Of a stretch of 64,000 bases of DNA, positions 59,526-64,000 are shown piece by piece (the first letter of the stretch is position 1; every line of letters begins with the position of its first letter). The translations under genes and the position numbers were made by a program. Below the pieces are notes generated by a model. That model saw only the letters and a program-made list of their open reading frames with translations, was not told the origin of the DNA and did not search any database. The DNA is from Helianthus annuus (Eukaryota > Streptophyta > Magnoliopsida > Asterales > Asteraceae). The stretch lies in the NCBI RefSeq assembly GCF_002127325.2, contig NC_035441.2, positions 150,692,124 through 150,756,123 on the forward strand. Reading direction: 5' to 3'.

Positions 59526-62500
59526 AAGGCATTTCTTTAAAGCAACTAATGGCCATTCTTTAAACTGTTGTTCTTCAGCAGGATAGGATTTCTCTTTCAT
59601 GATGTAGGCTAGATATTGTTCTCTTAACCTTTTCTTTTGATCAGCCTTTTCTTTGAGTAGCTCTTGTGCTAACTCTTCTATCTGCTTTACTTTTGTGAAG
59701 TAGAACTCCAGTCTTTTACCAATGCCTTCGTTACTCAGACCTTCACTTTCACTGTCAACCTTAGCTTTTACTTTAGCTTTAGCTTGCCTTTCCTTGATCT
59801 TGAGATAATCATCCATATCTTCTGGTGCCATGTAGCCTATGAGTGAGGAGAATCTTCTTTTTGAAGGATCCTCTTCTGTATAGAATTGCCTCATCTCATT
59901 TTTGATAGCTTCAAGTTCCAGTGGATATTTTGCAGCATTTGGATCATGTATCCCTTCATCGGCAGAGATTGGCTTTCTTTTTCTACTAAAGATATAGGAA
60001 AGGTTAGATCAGTGGTGGATGGTTGACTAACAGCTGTTGAAACAACTGGTGTCTCAACTGCTGTTGTCATTACAACTACTGATGTATCAGCAGATGTCTT
60101 CTGCTTTTGAGCAGGGGTTATGATGGCAGTTGTTTGAGTGGTGATTAGTGGTTGACTAACAGTAGTTGAAACAACTGGTGTTTCAACCACTGTTGCCATT
60201 ACAACAGATGTTGTAACATCTGTTGTCTTCTGCTTTTTGGCAGGGGGTGATAATGGTTTGGCTGTTTGTGATGGTAATGGTGGTTTTTGTGCTGTAGACA
60301 CAGATGGTGGTGGAACAGTAGTTGTGGTGGTGTGTGGTGATGTGGTGTGTGTTGATACTGCAGTTTTGGTTTGGCTACTTTCTGGCTCAACATATATACC
60401 ATCATCAATTCCCTTTTTCTTCCATTTAATCTTCTCAACCTTTTTGGCATTATCTGAGAAGGGTTCGTTCATGAAGAGAACAATGGAGGGAACCTTTCCA
60501 GAGGCACTTTGAATGTGAGCTTTTATAGCTTTTATATCCGCCTGAGTATCCTTGAACCTTGATTCCACCATATTTGTCAGCTTTTGAACATGTATGGCAT
60601 GCTGCTGATCTGCCATCTGTTTTTGTCTTTCCAGCAGTGGTTGAAAGAGATTCCATAACTCATTTGCAGAAGGTGCCTGTTGAGCAGATGCTTGAGCAGG
60701 AGGAGCAGTAGATTGGGCTTTTTGAGCTTTTAACAGCTGCTGCACCATATCTTTTATTTCAGAAACTGAGGTTTCCAGGTTTTCAACCCTGCCCGTCAAT
60801 TCCTGATATCTTGAATCATCACCTGAGTTAACAGGATCATCTGAATCCCCACCAGCAGTGGTTTTACCAATGAATGACTTAGGAACAGTGTCCCAAAAAT
60901 CAGCCATTGATGCCCCTTGTTCTTGGTACTGGGGACTTCTTTCTTCAGCACTTGATAACCTTTTGATGTTGCCAGTAGTCAGACCAAACTCACTGGTGGT
61001 TCTCAGTGGTGCTATAGAAGAAATTGCCTTCAAGGGAGTCTTACTAATGAAACCACTGTCCAAGTGTAAACCTGTAGGTTCAACACTTGTAGTGGCTGCT
61101 CCACTTGAACTACTGACAGGAATTACTTGTAATTCATGCAGTGTAACCTCCTCAATTGTTGCTGGGATAGCAGAAATGTCAACATCAGACCCAGTCACTT
61201 GTTGAAGTATACTCTCAGTGATAGGTGGTTGAGAGGAACTGGTTTGTGTCTGAGTTACATTAGCTGCATGCAACAAGGTTATGGTGGATGGTGGTATTAT
61301 ATGGGGTGAGGGTATAGGGGTTGAAAGAGACATGTCCTTGGGATCAGGACTGTGGAAGATGGATCCGAGTGGGTCTAGAGCTTCATATTGTGGGGTCCCT
61401 GTGCTTACAACCTGATCCTTTTGTGAGGATGCAGGAGGAGTTTGAGGCAAAGGTTGAGATCTTTCTTCCACCTGCTGTGAGGAAGTAGCAGCAGTGGTTA
61501 TTGGTGACTTTTGTGCTGTCACTGGCATTGACTCTGGGATCTCATCTTCCAGAGTTGCCTTTGGTTTGAGTTTGGTGGGCTTTCTGGATGTTTTTCTTTT
61601 TGTCTTTTTAGTGGTGGCAGGTGTGGGTTTCAAAACAGTGGGTGTGCTGCTTTGATCACCTGGAGCAGTGGGCTCAGCAGCAGATACCTGAGGAGCAGTT
61701 TCATCTGCTAAATTCTGCTCAGGCACCTCTGCTTTTGTTTTTATTGGTGCCAACATTCTAGAGAATGTTTCTGGCGTTAAACAGTTTATTTTAAAGAAAG
61801 CACCTTGTTTGGGCAAATCTGCATCTTTCTCTACAAATTTTTGTTCAAAATAGTAGCTTAAAAATCTTAGAAAGAGCAAAAATGCCTTATTATCAACGTT
61901 TTTTTACCAAATCATCAAATATTTCCTGGGAGTAATTAAAGTTTTCATTGTTTAAAATTGCATACCCCAGGCATTGAATTTTTGTTGGTATTTCATTAAA
62001 AGACGTTGTTTTATTAGAAACACACATCAATAGTGTGTGAAACAAAAATATGGGTGCAGAAGGGAAATAGCCTTTTGTAGGGTATCCCTTTTTGGTTGCT
62101 CTGCATAGCCCCTGTTTATGAAGTCCTTTTTCAACTCGTCTTTAGAAAATGAGGTTTTACCTTTTAAATCATCGAGTTTGAAGACTTCTGAGATGGATTG
62201 TGGAGTGATTTGGATCTTTTTACCCTGTATCGAGGAGTTGATGGCTGTGATAGTGTCTCCTTGTTTTTCAAGGGTGGCATTGTTCCAGAACTCTCTCTGG
62301 GTTTTTAGATAGATGGGAGCGTCTGCTGTTATCAAAGTTTTATACTTTGATGCAGATAGGGTATCCAGGATGGAGTCGAAGGTGTTGTCGGTTGTGGGTT
62401 TTGTGAGTATACCCACATAGTTGTGAGGAGATTTGTAGCGAATCTCCGTAGTTTCAGCGGCCATTTGAGTGGCGTCTGATGGGGTGGAGGAAGAAGATGG

Positions 62501-62533
62501 TTTTGATTTTGACTTCGATTTTGATTTCGTCAT
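59526..62533 (-). pseudogene. large retroelement-associated ORF of unknown family, with three frameshifts
   Basis: Three frames (62533-62027, 61879-59891, 59894-59490) belong to one ancestral reading frame of roughly 1000 codons. It is broken near 62075 and 61908 and again near 59960; frame continuity resumes after each. The N-terminus is a Lys/Ser repeat (KSKSKSKPSSSS), followed by a globular part (about 30-250, SPHNYVGILTKP, LPKQGAFFKINCLTPETFSRM). A long Thr/Pro/Ser/Gln-rich region follows, with a basic patch (KKTKRKTSRKPTKLKPK) and a coiled-coil-like segment (RYQELTGRVENLETSVSEIKDM). Two copies of a 43-residue unit around VETPVVSTxVSQP come next, and the end is a charged helix. I recall similar frames near copia-type elements of Asteraceae and suspect an extra or envelope-like ORF, but no conserved enzymatic motif is visible. 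The last ~10 codons of the third frame read into the adjacent LTR. Confidence 0.6.
60042..60300 (-). repeat. tandem duplication of a 129-bp (43-codon) unit inside the unassigned ORF
   Basis: ACAACTGGTGTYTCAAC recurs at 60042 and 60171, and the surrounding sequence matches in the same frame. The 129-bp period keeps the reading frame. Translated copies share VETPVVST-VSQP and the TPAQKQKT / PPAKKQKT block. Confidence 0.65.
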
Positions 62534-64000
62534 TTTTGATGAAGAAGATCGAAGAAAGTTTTTGGAGTTATGAGAGGGAAACTGCTTTGTGAAGAGAATG
62601 TTTGGAATTCAATTCGACAGTGTGAGCCTCTTTTTGGGTTTAATCAGGGTTTTATTTTAGGGAAAAAGTGAATGCTGATGTGGCAGCGGTTATAATGATC
62701 TAACGGCTAAAAACTGACCATGTGCCAACCCCTGATGGAATGGTAAATAATGGAGGACAGTTGTTTTGACAACCACTGATGGATCAAGCATCAGTAGTTA
62801 CAACGGTAATGAAATGAAGCAGTGGGTGTATCAGTGGATGGAACAATGATTTTAAACATCAGTGTTTTTGAAGAGCAGAGGTTGACTATCAGCAGTGGAT
62901 AGACTTTAGAGAGCAGATGATGAGGCACAATAGCATTTTAGGTACAACAGTGGTAGAAAATAAAATGAAGACTTTTATTGCAACAACTGATAGTGCAGCA
63001 GTGTTTTAACTTTTGACAAATAATGTTAGCATCTGCTTGTTCAGATGTAGAAATTGATTTTGTCTTGTGAAAGCATAATATCTTATCTAACATCTGTTGA
63101 GCACCAGAGATGCTATTCTTAACAAAATACATTCTAGATGTATATTATCAAGATTAAATTGCCAGCAGTTATCTACAGAAATTTTTGTTCAAGGTTTTGC
63201 CACATGTTCATTACTTCTGATAGTGGTTTAGCATCCCAGATGATGAAGACTTTTCTACTAAAGCTACTCATTTTGTGTCTAATTACTTGAACTAGAACAT
63301 GAGTATCTCAGTAGTTCAAAATTAATTTGCAATCAATTTTTGATCTGTGATAACCAAACTTGAGCTTAACATGACCTTGATATGTGTGCCAGTTCCTTTT
63401 GATCAGATTTAAGGATAGTAATTTCGCTCAAAAATAAGGAAATTGCATCCTGACCAGAGATGAACTTTTACTATCAAAAAAGAGTAAAAGTACAAAATAT
63501 ATTTTGTAAAAAGTAATATATATCTGGTTTTATTTAGAGAAAAACACCTTAAAAAAATTAAAGGATGTTTTGAAAATCATCAAAAGGATCTGACAACTTT
63601 TCAAATAAGTTCATGATCATATCATTCTCAAGTTATTTTGACCATTGTTTGGGGTCATTTTCTTGTCAATTGATTGTAAATTCTTCTTTAAAGGATAATC
63701 ACTGGAGATGCCATAGTTACCCGAACGATTCCTGTTTTTGATGAAAGCACAAGTTGCATGATGACCATTGTTTACCCAACTTTGACCTCATAAGTGTTTT
63801 ATGCTTATTCTCTTTTTCTTTTGGATTCAAAAGTTTTGAGATAACCACACTTTGAGATTTGTCCATTTTCTTTTTCCCTTTTTACCCTTCCCATTCAACT
63901 GTTCAGAAATACTCACTGGGAGATTTTATTTTGAACAAGCTTAGTCCAGAATCATTTTGAAGTAATGTTTTGGGAGATCTGGACACATTTGTACATGTTT
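62534..64000. other. non-coding flank upstream of the unassigned ORF
   Basis: No supported gene is seen. Between about 62770 and 63010 short words ATCAGTGG, GCAGTGG and CAACTGATG recur about ten times. The rest is AT-rich. If the adjacent frame belongs to a minus-strand retroelement, this is its 5' leader or the spacer after a pol gene lying beyond the window. Confidence 0.4.

Noticed and set aside
60237..60512. 91-codon plus-strand frame
   Set aside because: Antisense shadow of the Thr/Pro-rich minus-strand frame.

Overview
This window is nuclear DNA from a flowering plant, most likely a member of the daisy family (Asteraceae), possibly in or near Helianthus. The evidence is three intron-containing plant genes, an AT-rich background, and gypsy and copia retroelements whose LTR ends and proteins I recall as common in sunflower-type genomes. 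That placement is from memory of families, not from a search. I saw no bacterial features, rRNA, convincing tRNA or CRISPR array.

Layout. From 1 to 13.9 kb lies a nest of Ty3/gypsy elements. The 3' end of one plus-strand element (1-2369) is inserted in the reverse transcriptase of a minus-strand element (2370-13905). That element keeps a Gag-protease-RT frame, an extra 411-aa frame upstream of gag, a primer binding site and a roughly 3.3 kb 5' LTR. The LTR is itself split by a 3.24 kb solo LTR with a perfect ATTAT duplication. From 13.9 to 16.7 kb are MITEs and small duplications.

Gene 1 (17023-20708, +) encodes a TMEM131-like membrane protein. It begins with a 14-base coding exon and is bracketed by two inverted copies of one MITE. 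From 22 to 33 kb are Helitron 3' ends, MITEs, a foldback element and a hAT element. Gene 2 (33745-37494, +) encodes a 586-aa MIP1-zipper/DUF547 protein in nine coding exons, with hAT-type MITEs in two introns. Gene 3 (38328-40994, -) encodes a DC1 cysteine/histidine-rich protein in two exons and converges on gene 2.

From 41 to 46 kb come a second, inverted copy of the hAT element, foldbacks, a long TA microsatellite and a PIF/Harbinger-type element. From 46.1 to 56.9 kb is a decayed minus-strand copia element, split by a young LTR element (47947-54786) that has 1446-bp LTRs and no evident coding capacity. From 56.9 to 59.5 kb is a truncated gypsy LTR carrying a MITE. From 59.5 to 62.5 kb is a broken, roughly 1000-codon retroelement-associated frame that I cannot assign to a family.

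The three host genes show no sign of forming a pathway together. The main biological content is layered transposition: repeated insertion into promoters, introns and other transposons, with target-site duplications that allow part of the order of events to be read. I did not find a clearly new multi-gene system. The most unusual items are the extra pre-gag frame, the large unassigned frame at 59.5-62.5 kb, the young coding-free LTR element, and the GC-rich palindromes upstream of the TATA box in several unrelated LTRs. All coordinates were read by eye; splice sites and element ends are predictions.
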